Source: JAHEJE01 sp965216335 (GTDB taxonomy: Bacteria; Pseudomonadota; Alphaproteobacteria; Rhizobiales; Aestuariivirgaceae). Taken from it: a DNA stretch of 64,000 nt. A model generated the notes under the pieces. That model did not search any database. It had not been told where the DNA came from and worked only from the letters and a program-made list of their open reading frames with translations. The DNA is taken from positions 124,001-188,000 of the forward strand of contig OZ244154.1 of assembly GCA_965216335.1 (NCBI GenBank). Reading direction: 5' to 3'. Numbering within the stretch: the stretch's first letter is position 1; each line of letters begins with the position of its first letter. The translations under genes and the position numbers were made by a program. Of the stretch, positions 35,371 through 44,246 are shown piece by piece.

Positions 35371-37407
35371 ATGTCCAAAGTCCACGATCTGTTTGATGAA
35401 TTGGAAGCCAAGGTCACGCCGGAAGCCGCCAAGGCCAAGGTTGCCAAGCCGCGCGCCCGCGGTGCCGAGGACGGCTACACCGCCGCTGACATCGAGGTGC
35501 TGGAAGGCCTCGAACCGGTGCGCCGGCGCCCCGGCATGTATATCGGCGGCACCGATGAAAAGGCCCTGCATCACCTGTTCGCCGAAGTCATCGACAACTC
35601 GATGGACGAGGCCGTCGCCGGCCATGCCACCTTCATCGAGGTCGAGTACGACGCCGAAGGTTACCTTGTCGTCACCGACAACGGCCGTGGCATTCCGGTC
35701 GACCCGCACCCCAAGTTCAAGACCAAGTCGGCACTCGAGGTGATCCTCACCACCCTGCATGCCGGCGGCAAGTTCGATTCGAAGATTTACGAGACCTCCG
35801 GCGGTCTGCACGGCGTCGGCGTGTCGGTGGTCAACGCGCTGGCCGAAACGCTGGAAGTCGAGGTTGCTCGCAATCAGGAACTGTTCCGCCAGACTTTTTC
35901 GCGCGGCCTGCCCAGGGGCAAGCTGGAGGCGCTCGGCAAGGTCCATAACCGGCGCGGCACCAAGGTGCGCTTCAGACCCGACGAGCAGGTCTTCGGCAAG
36001 GGCTGCCGCTTCAAGCCGGCCCGGCTCTACAAGATGGCCCGCTCCAAGGCCTATCTGTTCGGTGGCGTCGAGATCCGCTGGTCCTGCGATGCCCGGCATC
36101 TGGGTGACAAGGACGAGACGCCGCAAAAGGCGGTCCTGCACTTTCCCGGCGGTCTGAAGGACTACCTCGAGGAGGTGATTTCCGGCAAACCGAGGGTCAG
36201 CGACGAACTGTTCGCCGGCAAGGTCACCAAGCCCGGCGGCCATGGCTCGGTCGAGTGGGCCGTCGCCTGGTTCGGCGGCGGCGACGGCTTTCTGCATTCC
36301 TACTGCAACACCGTGCCGACGATCGAGGGCGGCACCCACGAGCAGGGCCTGCGCGTCGCCCTGTCGCGCTCGCTCAAGTCCTACGGCGAACTGGCCGGCA
36401 AGAAGCGCGCCTCGATCATAACCCCTGACGACGTGATGTCTTCGGCCGGCGCCATGCTGTCGGTGTTCGTGCGCGAGCCGGAATTCCAGGGCCAGACCAA
36501 GGAAAAGCTCGCCACCGCCGAAGCCGTCAAGATCGTCGACACCGCCGTGCGCGATCACTTCGATCACTGGCTGGCCGGCCATCCCGCCCAGGCCGACAAG
36601 CTGCTCGATTGGATCGTCGACCGCGCCGAGGAGCGTCTGCGCCGAAGGCAGGAACGCGAGGTCGGCCGCAAGACCGCGGTCAGGAAGCTGCGCCTGCCCG
36701 GCAAGTTGGCCGATTGCGCCGGCAAGGACCGCGAAGGTTCCGAACTGTTTATCGTCGAAGGCGATTCAGCCGGCGGCTCGGCCAAGCAGGCCCGCAACCG
36801 CAACAACCAGGCGGTTCTGCCCCTGCGCGGCAAGATTCTCAACGTCGCCAGCGCCGGTGCCGGCAAGGTGGCCCAGAACCAGCAGATCTCCGATCTCGTC
36901 CAGGCGCTGGGCTGCGGCACCGGTGACCGCTACCGCGAGGACGACCTGCGCTACGACAAGGTCATCATCATGACCGATGCCGACGTCGATGGTGCCCACA
37001 TCGCCTCGCTGCTGATGACGTTCTTCTTCCGCGAGATGCCGCAACTGATTGACCAGGGTCACCTTTTCCTAGCCGTACCGCCGCTCTACGCGCTCAAGCA
37101 GGGCACCAAAAAGCTCTACGCCCGCGACGACGCCCACAAGGACGAGCTGATGCAGTCCGGCTTTTCCGGCCGCGGCAAGATCGAGGTCTCGCGCTTCAAG
37201 GGTCTCGGCGAGATGATGCCGGCCGAGCTGAAGGAAACCACAATGAACCCGGCCACCCGCACGGTGCTGCAGATCGCCATCGCCGATGATGGCCGCCAGC
37301 TCACCGCCAAGTCGGTCGACGACCTGATGGGCACCAAACCGGAAAAACGCTTCGCCTTCATCACCGAACGCGCCCAGTTCGCCGGTGACGACCTTCTGGA
37401 TGTGTGA
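35371..37407 (+). CDS. parE: DNA topoisomerase IV subunit B
   Basis: ATPase subunit of topoisomerase IV, which separates daughter chromosomes. 678 residues: GHKL ATPase motifs (AEVIDNSMDEAVAGHA, VTDNGRGIPVD, GGLHGVGVSVVNAL), the TOPRIM domain (FIVEGDSAGGSAKQARNR, VIIMTDADVDGAHIASLL) and the C-terminal SRFKGLGEMMPAEL segment. The residues QAVLPLRGKILNVASA and general layout fit ParE better than GyrB. The ATG at 35371 lies about 200 bases from the divergent secreted-protein gene. Confidence 0.96.
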   Translation: MSKVHDLFDELEAKVTPEAAKAKVAKPRARGAEDGYTAADIEVLEGLEPVRRRPGMYIGGTDEKALHHLFAEVIDNSMDEAVAGHATFIEVEYDAEGYLVVTDNGRGIPVDPHPKFKTKSALEVILTTLHAGGKFDSKIYETSGGLHGVGVSVVNALAETLEVEVARNQELFRQTFSRGLPRGKLEALGKVHNRRGTKVRFRPDEQVFGKGCRFKPARLYKMARSKAYLFGGVEIRWSCDARHLGDKDETPQKAVLHFPGGLKDYLEEVISGKPRVSDELFAGKVTKPGGHGSVEWAVAWFGGGDGFLHSYCNTVPTIEGGTHEQGLRVALSRSLKSYGELAGKKRASIITPDDVMSSAGAMLSVFVREPEFQGQTKEKLATAEAVKIVDTAVRDHFDHWLAGHPAQADKLLDWIVDRAEERLRRRQEREVGRKTAVRKLRLPGKLADCAGKDREGSELFIVEGDSAGGSAKQARNRNNQAVLPLRGKILNVASAGAGKVAQNQQISDLVQALGCGTGDRYREDDLRYDKVIIMTDADVDGAHIASLLMTFFFREMPQLIDQGHLFLAVPPLYALKQGTKKLYARDDAHKDELMQSGFSGRGKIEVSRFKGLGEMMPAELKETTMNPATRTVLQIAIADDGRQLTAKSVDDLMGTKPEKRFAFITERAQFAGDDLLDV

Positions 37408-37436
37408 GCCGCAGGCGGACCTTGCGAACAGCCTTT

Positions 37437-37561
37437 CCCTCCCCTAGAAAAGGGGAGGGTTAGGGTGGGGATTGATGGCCGTGCCCCAAGGCGCAATGTT
37501 TGCCGATTGGCACCGCCATCAACCCCCATCCCAACCTTCCCCCTTTCTGGGGGAAGGTGAG
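37437..37561. repeat. R4 palindromic CCCTCCCC-type repeat, copy 1
   Basis: Hairpin arms at each end (CCCTCCCCTAGAAAAGGGGA; CCTTCCCCCTTTCTGGGGGA) enclose an inner inverted repeat (ATTGATGGC / GCCATCAAC). A related element is at 63534-63683. It fills the space between parE and the carboxypeptidase gene; transcripts could form strong hairpins. Confidence 0.75.
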
Positions 37562-37616
37562 ACAAATTGCCCGCCCGTGATAGGGCTCACTATCGGAATG
37601 ACGGACTCCTCCCTTG

Positions 37617-38501
37617 ATGCAGCGTACGACCAATCCGTGCCAAGTCATTTGTATGCTCATTGCTGCAGCTGTACTCTTCGTCCCCCTGACTTCCCACGCC
37701 GCGCCGAGCAAGAAGTTCGCCGCCATCTCCATCGACATGCTGTCCGGCAAGGTGCTCTATTCCTACGAGGCTGATGCGACCCGCCGGCCCGCCTCGCTGA
37801 CCAAGATCATGACGCTCTACATCGTCTTTGAGGAATTGCGGGCCGGGCGCCTGTCGAAGCGTTCGTCCTTCACCGCGTCTGCCCGCGCCGCCGCGCGCGA
37901 GCCCTCCAAACTCGGCCTCAAGGCCGGCCAGACCATCACCGTGGACAACGCCATCCGCGCCCTGGTGACGAAATCGGCCAACGATGTCGCCACCACCGTT
38001 GCTGAAAACATTTCCGGCTCCGAGGCCAAGTTCGCCCAGCGCATGACCCGCACCGCGCGCCAGCTCGGCATGTCGCGCACCACCTTCAAGAACGCCTCCG
38101 GCCTGCCTGCCGCGGGCCAGGTCACGACCGCCCGGGACATGGCCCGCCTGGGTGCGGCGATGATCCGCAAGTTCCCGCGCGAATATGCCTATTTCGGCCT
38201 CAGATCGTTCAAATATGCCGGCCGCAACTACCGCAACCACAACCGGCTGCTCGGCAAGTATCCCGGCGTCGACGGCATCAAGACCGGCTACATCCGCGCC
38301 TCGGGCTACAATCTCGTCGCCTCGGCCCGGCGTGGCACAAGGCGGGTTGTCGGCGTCATCCTCGGTGGGCGCACCAGCGGCGAGCGCTCCGAGTTCATGA
38401 TCGAACTGCTCAACCGCGCCTTCGGTGTCGCCGCGGCCGGCGGCACCGCCCGGTCCTGCAGCAACTGTGGCCGCGGTACCGCCGCCGCCGACAGGCGTTG
38501 A
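37617..38501 (+). CDS. D-alanyl-D-alanine carboxypeptidase (penicillin-binding protein, S11 family)
   Basis: 294 residues, exported (signal peptide VICMLIAAAVLFVPLTSHAA), trimming D-Ala from peptidoglycan side chains. The three serine-peptidase motifs are in order: SLTK (RRPASLTKIMTLYIV), SAN (TKSANDVATTVA) and KTG (VDGIKTGYIRAS). The C-terminal beta domain of longer DacA proteins is missing, so it is the short type. The ATG at 37617 is preceded directly by a TTG in frame. The start region has no obvious Shine-Dalgarno sequence. Confidence 0.93.
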   Translation: MQRTTNPCQVICMLIAAAVLFVPLTSHAAPSKKFAAISIDMLSGKVLYSYEADATRRPASLTKIMTLYIVFEELRAGRLSKRSSFTASARAAAREPSKLGLKAGQTITVDNAIRALVTKSANDVATTVAENISGSEAKFAQRMTRTARQLGMSRTTFKNASGLPAAGQVTTARDMARLGAAMIRKFPREYAYFGLRSFKYAGRNYRNHNRLLGKYPGVDGIKTGYIRASGYNLVASARRGTRRVVGVILGGRTSGERSEFMIELLNRAFGVAAAGGTARSCSNCGRGTAAADRR

Positions 38502-38618
38502 ATTGCAAAATGCCCGTTTCGGGGCGTTTTTCTCAGCCACGGCACAGTCCGGTAACTTTTTACTAACCAAAATCAGCGCATCGTGGGCACTGGTTCATAT
38601 GAGTGCTGAGGTTAATCC

Positions 38619-38939
38619 GTGACCCAAGAAGACATGGCCGCCCACGAACTGGGGCAACTGCGAGACATCCTTCTGGCGCCCGTCGAAGAGCGCAACAAGG
38701 AACGCGACGAGAAGATTCTCGACTTTGTCGAGGACATGGCCAAGTCGCTGACCGAACGGATCAACGATCTCGAACAGCGTATCGACCAGATCAACATGCA
38801 GGCCGAAGACGACCGCCGCCAGATGGTTGACAGCATGGCCGACGCCATGGCCGCTCTCGGCCAGCAGTTGCGCACGGCTGTCGGCTCTTCCGACCCCTAC
38901 GGCCTCGACAAGGCCGCGCAGTTGAAGGATGCCGGTTAG
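38619..38939 (+). CDS. Small coiled-coil protein of unknown function
   Basis: 106 residues, acidic and almost wholly helical: LLAPVEERNKERDEKILDFV, LTERINDLEQRIDQINMQAE. A GTG start at 38619 or the ATG five codons in (38634) are both possible. Not recognised. It may be a cytosolic oligomeric or filament-associated protein. It is on the same strand as, and 117 bases after, the carboxypeptidase gene; a weak hairpin with a T run lies between them at about 38508-38535. Confidence 0.65.
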   Translation: MTQEDMAAHELGQLRDILLAPVEERNKERDEKILDFVEDMAKSLTERINDLEQRIDQINMQAEDDRRQMVDSMADAMAALGQQLRTAVGSSDPYGLDKAAQLKDAG

Positions 38940-39065
38940 CAATTGCTGCTCGGCGGCTGTTAGCCTTGTGGCATCGGGATTCGTCCCAAGATTGTTCAAA
39001 CAAGAATATTGAGGTGTCATTCGTCTGATTGATTTGCGGCAACTTCAAGCTGGGGGGCTTGAAAA

Positions 39066-39893
39066 ATGCTTGGATTGGAAATTCTTGTTTCCGCTATCGG
39101 GCTTGTTGTCCATGTGCACACCCATGAGCCTGCGGCCGGGCTGTGCATTGCGCCTGGCCCTGATCCGGCAAATACCGTCACCTCATGCACATTCGTGCCA
39201 TCCTTGAGCCTGACCGGCTCTGTGCAGACAACTCCAACGCACGGCCTGCGAGTTGCCGGACGTTTTGATGGCGCGCTTGCCTCAACCGAGCGCGCCTCCA
39301 AGCACTCGCCAGACAGTTTCAGAGCCTTGGTGAAGGCGGCAGCACTCCATTCCAAGCAGGGCAACTACGACGAAGCCTTGCAAGATGTGAACGACGCCCT
39401 CTCGGCCCGTCCACTCAGCATTCCAGTCGCGCGTGTTGCCCAGGCCTTTGTTGTTAAGGGAATCGTACTGCGCCGTTTGGGCCGGACGGACGACGCGCTT
39501 GCCGCCTATACCGACGCACTGAGGATCAGCCCAGGCAATGCCGGCGCTCTCAACAGCAAGGCATGGCTGCTGTTCTTGCTCGGCCGCTTCGATGAGGCAC
39601 TGCAGGCGGCAGACCGTGTCGTTGCCGTAAGGCCCGACTTTTCCGCGGCCCGCAACACCAGGGCGCACATCCTGGCAGCGCTCGACAAATACGACGAAGC
39701 CGCTACCGATCTGCGCCAGTCGCTTGGCTCCGGCAAGGGCAAGGTGGCGGTACGCTATCGCAAGGCGCTCGTCGAACAGGGCGTTGTGAGCGCCGACAGC
39801 ACGTTCGCTAACCAGGACGCATTCTTCGCTGCCCTGATGCAATGCCTGCGCCAACCCGGCTGCATCCTCGCGGAAAAAGCCGCGCGGAACTGA
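39066..39893 (+). CDS. Tetratricopeptide (TPR) repeat protein
   Basis: 275 residues. The N-terminal segment is hydrophobic (LGLEILVSAIGLVVHVHTHE), possibly a signal or anchor. At least four TPR-like helical pairs follow: LHSKQGNYDEALQDVNDALS, LRRLGRTDDALAAYTDALRI, LFLLGRFDEALQAADRVVAV and LAALDKYDEAATDLRQSLG. Probably a protein-interaction adaptor; the partner is unknown. A bidirectional hairpin terminator follows at 39929. Confidence 0.82.
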   Translation: MLGLEILVSAIGLVVHVHTHEPAAGLCIAPGPDPANTVTSCTFVPSLSLTGSVQTTPTHGLRVAGRFDGALASTERASKHSPDSFRALVKAAALHSKQGNYDEALQDVNDALSARPLSIPVARVAQAFVVKGIVLRRLGRTDDALAAYTDALRISPGNAGALNSKAWLLFLLGRFDEALQAADRVVAVRPDFSAARNTRAHILAALDKYDEAATDLRQSLGSGKGKVAVRYRKALVEQGVVSADSTFANQDAFFAALMQCLRQPGCILAEKAARN

Positions 39894-39928
39894 ACCCACG
39901 CCCTGCTTACCTCCCCAAAAAACGAATG

Positions 39929-39959
39929 GCCGGAGCATCGCTGCTCCGGCTTCTGTTTT
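39929..39959. terminator. Bidirectional rho-independent terminator
   Basis: Nine-base stem GCCGGAGCA / TGCTCCGGC (39929-39937, 39942-39950) with a TCGC loop. T-rich runs follow on both strands (TTCTGTTTT on plus; CATTCGTTTTTT on minus), so it can stop both the TPR gene and the converging glnBA operon. Confidence 0.85.
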
Positions 39960-40067
39960 CGCAATGGCTGTTACCGCTCCGCAAGGCGCAAGAGGAAGAC
40001 CATAGCCCTCTCGACCAGCACCACCGGTCTGCAAAGCGAACCGCTGATGCCGTGCATCTGCCGCGCG

Positions 40068-41486
40068 TCACACCGAGTAGTACATGTCGAACTCGACCGG
40101 GTGCGGGGTGTGTTCGTAGCGGATAACCTCTTCCATCTTCAGTTCGATATAGGCATCGATCTGGTCGTCGGAGAACACGCCGCCCTTCTTCAGGAAGTCG
40201 CGGTCGGCATCCAACTCCTCGCACGCTTCGCGCAGCGAGCCGCATACGGTTGGGATGTCCTTCAGTTCCGCCGGTGGCAGGTCGTACAGGTTCTTGTCCA
40301 TCGGATCACCGGGGTGGATCTTGTTGAGGATGCCGTCCATGCCGGCCATCAGCAGGGCCGAGAAGCACAGATAGGGGTTGGCTGTCGGATCCGGGAACCG
40401 CACCTCGACGCGCTTGGCGTTCGGGCTGGTGGCGTGCGGAATGCGGCATGACGCCGAACGGTTGCGCGACGAATAGGCCAGAAGGACAGGAGCCTCATAG
40501 CCCGGCACGAGGCGCTTGTAGGAGTTGGTCGACGCGTTGGTGAAGGCATTAACCGCCTTGGCATGCTTGATCACGCCGCCGATGAAGTACAGGCAGCTCT
40601 CCGACAGGTCGGCATACTGGTTGCCGGCAAAGTTCGGCTTGCCGTCGCTCCAGATTGAGAAATGGCAGTGCATGCCGGTGCCGTTGTCGCCGTAGACCGG
40701 CTTGGGCATGAAGGTTGCGGTCTTGCCGTAGGCGTGGGCGACGTTGTGCACCACATACTTGTAGATCTGCATGTGGTCGGCCATGTAGGTCAGGGTCTGG
40801 AACTTCATGCCGAGTTCGTGCTGGGCGGCCGCCACCTCATGGTGGTGCTTCTCAACGGCCACGCCCATTTCCTTCATCACGGTCAGCATTTCAGAGCGCA
40901 AATCCTGGGCCGAGTCGATCGGGTTGACCGGGAAGTAGCCGCCCTTGGTGCGCGGCCGGTGGGCGAGGTTGCCCATCTCGTACTCGGTATCCATGTTGTG
41001 CGGCAGCTCAATGCCGTCGAGCTTGAAACCGGTGCTGTACGGGTCGGACGAGAACCGGGCATCGTCGAACACGAAGAACTCGGCCTCCGGCCCGACATAG
41101 ACCGTATCGCCGGTCTTGGTCTGCTTGACATAGGCTTCCGCCTTCTTCGCCGTCATGCGCGGGTCGCGGCCGTAGCCCTCACCGGTCTGCGGTTCGAGCA
41201 CATCGCAGAAGACTGAAAGGGTCGACTGGCCGTAGAACGGATCGAGATGCGCCGTCGAGACATCCGGCATCAGCGTCATGTCGCTTTCGTTGATCGCCTT
41301 CCAGCCTGCGATCGACGAGCCGTCGAACAGTACGCCGTCGGCGAAAACGTCCTCGTCGACGAGCGATTCATCGAACGTCACATGCTGCAGCTTGCCGCGC
41401 GGGTCGGTGAAGCGGAAGTCGACGAACTTGATGTCCTCGTCCTTGATCATTTTCAGAATTGAATCTGCACTGTCTTTCTTAGCCAT
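40068..41486 (-). CDS. glnA: Glutamine synthetase type I
   Basis: ATP-dependent synthesis of glutamine from glutamate and ammonia, a dodecamer in the cytoplasm. 472 residues. It shows FRFTDPRGKLQHVTF, LFDGSSIAGWKAINESDM, the metal-site helix MHCHFSIWSDG, the ATP-site NASTNSYKRLVPGYEAPV, and the adenylylation tyrosine loop in MDKNLYDLPPAELKD. It has a good Shine-Dalgarno (GAGGGA), and glnB is 48 bases upstream, so expression follows the sigma-54 promoter of glnB. Confidence 0.98.
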   Translation of the reverse strand: MAKKDSADSILKMIKDEDIKFVDFRFTDPRGKLQHVTFDESLVDEDVFADGVLFDGSSIAGWKAINESDMTLMPDVSTAHLDPFYGQSTLSVFCDVLEPQTGEGYGRDPRMTAKKAEAYVKQTKTGDTVYVGPEAEFFVFDDARFSSDPYSTGFKLDGIELPHNMDTEYEMGNLAHRPRTKGGYFPVNPIDSAQDLRSEMLTVMKEMGVAVEKHHHEVAAAQHELGMKFQTLTYMADHMQIYKYVVHNVAHAYGKTATFMPKPVYGDNGTGMHCHFSIWSDGKPNFAGNQYADLSESCLYFIGGVIKHAKAVNAFTNASTNSYKRLVPGYEAPVLLAYSSRNRSASCRIPHATSPNAKRVEVRFPDPTANPYLCFSALLMAGMDGILNKIHPGDPMDKNLYDLPPAELKDIPTVCGSLREACEELDADRDFLKKGGVFSDDQIDAYIELKMEEVIRYEHTPHPVEFDMYYSV

Positions 41487-41534
41487 TTGTCCCTCGTTAG
41501 GTGGAGTTGGTGTTCTGGGTAGGTGGTTTGAACT

Positions 41535-41873
41535 CTACAAAGCTTCCCCGCCGGTCTCGCCGGTGCGGATGCGGATTGCTTCTTCAACATTGCTGATGAA
41601 TATCTTGCCGTCGCCGATGCGCCCCGTGCGGGCGGCGTTCTGGATCGCTTCGATGGCCTTGTCGGCCAGGTCGTCGCCGAGCACAATCTCAATCTTCACC
41701 TTGGGCAGAAAGTCGATGACGTATTCGGCGCCGCGATAAAGCTCGGTATGCCCCTTCTGTCGCCCGAAGCCTTTGGCCTCGGTCACAGTGATGCCCTGCA
41801 GGCCGATCTCCTGCAATGCCTCTTTCACCTCGTCGAGCTTGAACGGCTTGATGATCGCTTCGATTTTCTTCAT
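41535..41873 (-). CDS. glnB: Nitrogen regulatory protein P-II
   Basis: 112-residue PII signal protein that binds ATP/ADP and 2-oxoglutarate and controls glutamine synthetase and NtrB. MKKIEAIIKPFKLDEVKEAL at the start, the T-loop GRQKGHTELYRGAEYVIDFL with uridylylation Tyr51, and the C-loop TGRIGDGKIFISNVEEAIRI are all present. First gene of a glnB-glnA operon behind a sigma-54 promoter. Confidence 0.98.
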   Translation of the reverse strand: MKKIEAIIKPFKLDEVKEALQEIGLQGITVTEAKGFGRQKGHTELYRGAEYVIDFLPKVKIEIVLGDDLADKAIEAIQNAARTGRIGDGKIFISNVEEAIRIRTGETGGEAL

Positions 41874-41956
41874 GAGCTTCCCCGCTGACTATTAGGTATC
41901 CGGAGACATCGCGACCGCAATGCCCGGAAAACAACTCGCGCATATACGCGCTGTTA

Positions 41957-41972
41957 AGCATAACGCGTGCCA
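41957..41972 (-). promoter_or_regulatory. Sigma-54 (-24/-12) promoter of glnBA
   Basis: On the minus strand TGGCACG-CGTT-ATGCT matches the consensus TGGCACG-N4-TTGCT at all but one position, with the GG and GC elements at exact spacing. It is about 84 bases upstream of the glnB ATG. This fits NtrC-controlled expression under nitrogen limitation; a convincing NtrC enhancer pair was not identified by eye. Confidence 0.8.
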
Positions 41973-42147
41973 GTTTGTGCTGTCGGCGTTATTTTAGAAA
42001 AATCAAAGATTTAGCAGGTTTCGTGGAATCCGGATGCAATCACGTCATGCCGCATGATTAAGCTTTCTGCCGTATTTTTAGGCAGCGCCTTGGCCAGACC
42101 GTCGCCACCCGCCGGCGATCCGGCCCTAGTTGTTGCAAGTACCGCAG

Positions 42148-42336
42148 CTAAGAGCGGTTGATCCTGCTTTCGGCCAAGCGGAAATCAATTGGATCGCCAT
42201 TGAATTCGCCGGACAGCGGACAGTTGGGATTGCCGCATTCATGCTGAGCCCGGCAGTCCGCCTCGCGCTGGTTGACATTGACCGTGCAGCCCACTTCGGG
42301 GCATTTGCGGGTCTTCTTCGAAGAGAATAGGGCCAT
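42148..42336 (-). CDS. Small cysteine-rich (putative zinc-binding) protein
   Basis: 62 residues, MALFSSKKTRKCPEVGCTVN, then ADCRAQHECGNPNCPLSGEF. Six cysteines are arranged CxxxxC, CxxxxxC, CxxxxC, suggesting a zinc-ribbon or similar metal site. The Shine-Dalgarno is strong (AGGAGG eight bases before the ATG), supporting a real gene despite the size. Not assigned to a named family. It lies alone between glnB and nnr. Confidence 0.7.
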   Translation of the reverse strand: MALFSSKKTRKCPEVGCTVNVNQREADCRAQHECGNPNCPLSGEFNGDPIDFRLAESRINRS

Positions 42337-42479
42337 TCAACAGTCCTCCTGTGCCGCATTTCTGCATAGTCCGACCACCCGGCAACTGCGTTGACTTCTG
42401 TCAATTGAAATGCCTCGTCGGGCAGGATACCGCCTGTTCTCCGGTTGACAGGCATCGGTGGCTGTAATCAAGTCAGCGC

Positions 42480-43988
42480 ATGTCGCGCACCCCACACCTG
42501 GATAACACCAAAGGCCCGCACCGGCTGCTCACCCCGCAGCAGATGTACAAGGCAGACGCTGCTGCCATCGCCGCCGGCACGCCGGGCATCGAACTGATGG
42601 AAAATGCCGGCCGCGCCATCTTCCGCGAGATCGTGCTGCGCTGGTCGAAGCGGCCGGCACTGGTGCTGTGCGGACCGGGCAACAATGGCGGCGACGGCTT
42701 TGTCATCGCCCGTCTGCTGGCCGAGGAAGGCTGGCCGGTGCGTCTGGCTTTGCTCGGCGAGACCGGCAGGCTCAAGGGAGACGCAGCGCTGGCGGCCGAA
42801 GCCTGGACGGGGCCGGTCGAACCTCTGCAGCCGGACGGCCTCGGCGATGCCCGCCTGATTGTCGATGCCGTGTTCGGCGCCGGCCTGGCACGCGATGTCG
42901 ATGGCGTTGTCGGCGAGACACTGCAGGCTGTGAACGAAACGAACCTGCCGGTCGTGGCGGTCGATGTGCCGAGCGGTATCGATGGCGAAACCGGACGGGT
43001 CAGGGGCGTCGCGGTCGAAGCAAACCTCACCGTCACCTTTGCCCGCCGCAAGCCCGGCCACCTGCTGATGCCGGGCCGGGTTTGGTGCGGCGAGACGGTT
43101 TGCAGCGACATCGGCATAAGTGTTGCGGATGTTCCCGGCGATGTTCCGCACATATTCGCGAACGTTCCGGCACTTTGGCGCGGGTTTCTCGGGTCATTGC
43201 CGCAGGATTCGCACAAGTACAACAAGGGCCACGCCGTGGTGGTTTCGGGCGGCCCGGCCAACACCGGTGCCGCGCGCCTGGCCGCCATGAGCGCACTGAA
43301 GACCGGGGCGGGGCTGGTGACCGTGGCCAGTCCGCGCAGCGGATTGATCGCCAATGCCGCCCATCTCACCACCATCATGCTGCACCCGGCGGACGATGCC
43401 GGGGAGCTGGCGAACCTGCTGGCAGACAGCCGCAAGAACGCCGTAGCCATCGGTCCGGCCGCCGGGGTAGGGGGCACAACCCGCGCCAAGGTGCGCGCAG
43501 CACTCGCCTCAGGTGCCGCCACGGTGCTCGACGCCGATGCCCTGACCAGCTTTGCCGAAGCGCCGCACGAGCTGTTTGAGGCCATCGCGGAAGATCCCGG
43601 ACGGCCTGTCGTCATGACCCCGCATGAAGGAGAGTTTTTCCGTCTTTTCAGCAATGTAACGGGAAAGACGGACTCAAAGTGGCAGCGGGCGCTCGGCGCT
43701 GCGGAAGCCTCCGGCGCGATAGTCGTGCTGAAGGGAGCCGATACGGTGATCGCCTCACCGTCCGGCTGCATGCTGATCAACCATAATGCTCCGCCGCAGC
43801 TCGGCACCGCCGGTTCCGGCGATGTCCTGACGGGGATCGTCGCCGGGCTGCTGGCCCGCGGCGTACCCGCCTTCGAAGCCGCTGCTGCCGGTGTCTGGCT
43901 GCACGGCCAGGCAGGCCGTCTCGCCGGCCCTGGTCTCATCGCCGAGGAACTGCCACGGCATCTGCCCGAAGCCGCCGCATCGATCTGA
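42480..43988 (+). CDS. nnr: Bifunctional NAD(P)H-hydrate epimerase / ADP-dependent dehydratase
   Basis: 502 residues. The N-terminal YjeF_N domain (GIELMENAGRAIFREIV, VLCGPGNNGGDGFVIARLLA) epimerises damaged NAD(P)HX. The C-terminal ribokinase-like dehydratase domain (KGHAVVVSGGPANTGAARLA, VVMTPHEGEFFRLF, LGTAGSGDVLTGIVAGLLAR) repairs it to NAD(P)H. Both domains look complete. Metabolite repair; no operon partner is evident. A tRNA-Leu gene follows. Confidence 0.95.
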   Translation: MSRTPHLDNTKGPHRLLTPQQMYKADAAAIAAGTPGIELMENAGRAIFREIVLRWSKRPALVLCGPGNNGGDGFVIARLLAEEGWPVRLALLGETGRLKGDAALAAEAWTGPVEPLQPDGLGDARLIVDAVFGAGLARDVDGVVGETLQAVNETNLPVVAVDVPSGIDGETGRVRGVAVEANLTVTFARRKPGHLLMPGRVWCGETVCSDIGISVADVPGDVPHIFANVPALWRGFLGSLPQDSHKYNKGHAVVVSGGPANTGAARLAAMSALKTGAGLVTVASPRSGLIANAAHLTTIMLHPADDAGELANLLADSRKNAVAIGPAAGVGGTTRAKVRAALASGAATVLDADALTSFAEAPHELFEAIAEDPGRPVVMTPHEGEFFRLFSNVTGKTDSKWQRALGAAEASGAIVVLKGADTVIASPSGCMLINHNAPPQLGTAGSGDVLTGIVAGLLARGVPAFEAAAAGVWLHGQAGRLAGPGLIAEELPRHLPEAAASI

Positions 43989-44072
43989 CGCCAAAGGTGT
44001 TTTCTGTACTGGAATCGCCATCGCGCCTTTGCTATAGAAGCGCGCGATTGAGCAGCCCGGCCACTGCGGGGC

Positions 44073-44158
44073 GCGGGCGTGGTGGAACTGGTAGACACGC
44101 AAGATTTAGGTTCTTGTGGCTTTAAGCCGTGGGGGTTCAAGTCCCTCCGCCCGCACCA
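44073..44158 (+). tRNA. tRNA-Leu (anticodon UAG)
   Basis: Acceptor arms GCGGGCG / CGCCCGC pair, discriminator A and encoded CCA follow. Anticodon stem CAAGA/TCTTG encloses TTTAGGT, giving UAG. The long variable arm (GGCTTTAAGCCGT) and T-arm GGGGGTTCAAGTCCCTC are typical of tRNA-Leu. 86 bases. Confidence 0.96.
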
Positions 44159-44246
44159 GTGGCCATCAGCTGAACGGATTGTGGACGAACCCGGGCTTTC
44201 TGCGTAGTGGGCAGCCCGCAGGCACCTGTGAAGGACATTGAGGGTT

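Noticed and set aside
37437..37561. Possible CRISPR or rRNA-like structure from repeated G/C runs
   Set aside because: There is no series of regularly spaced direct repeats; the pattern is one nested inverted repeat shared with 63534-63683.
42000..42120. NtrC enhancer sites upstream of the glnB sigma-54 promoter
   Set aside because: Only loose TGC...GCA matches were seen, so they are not reported as features.
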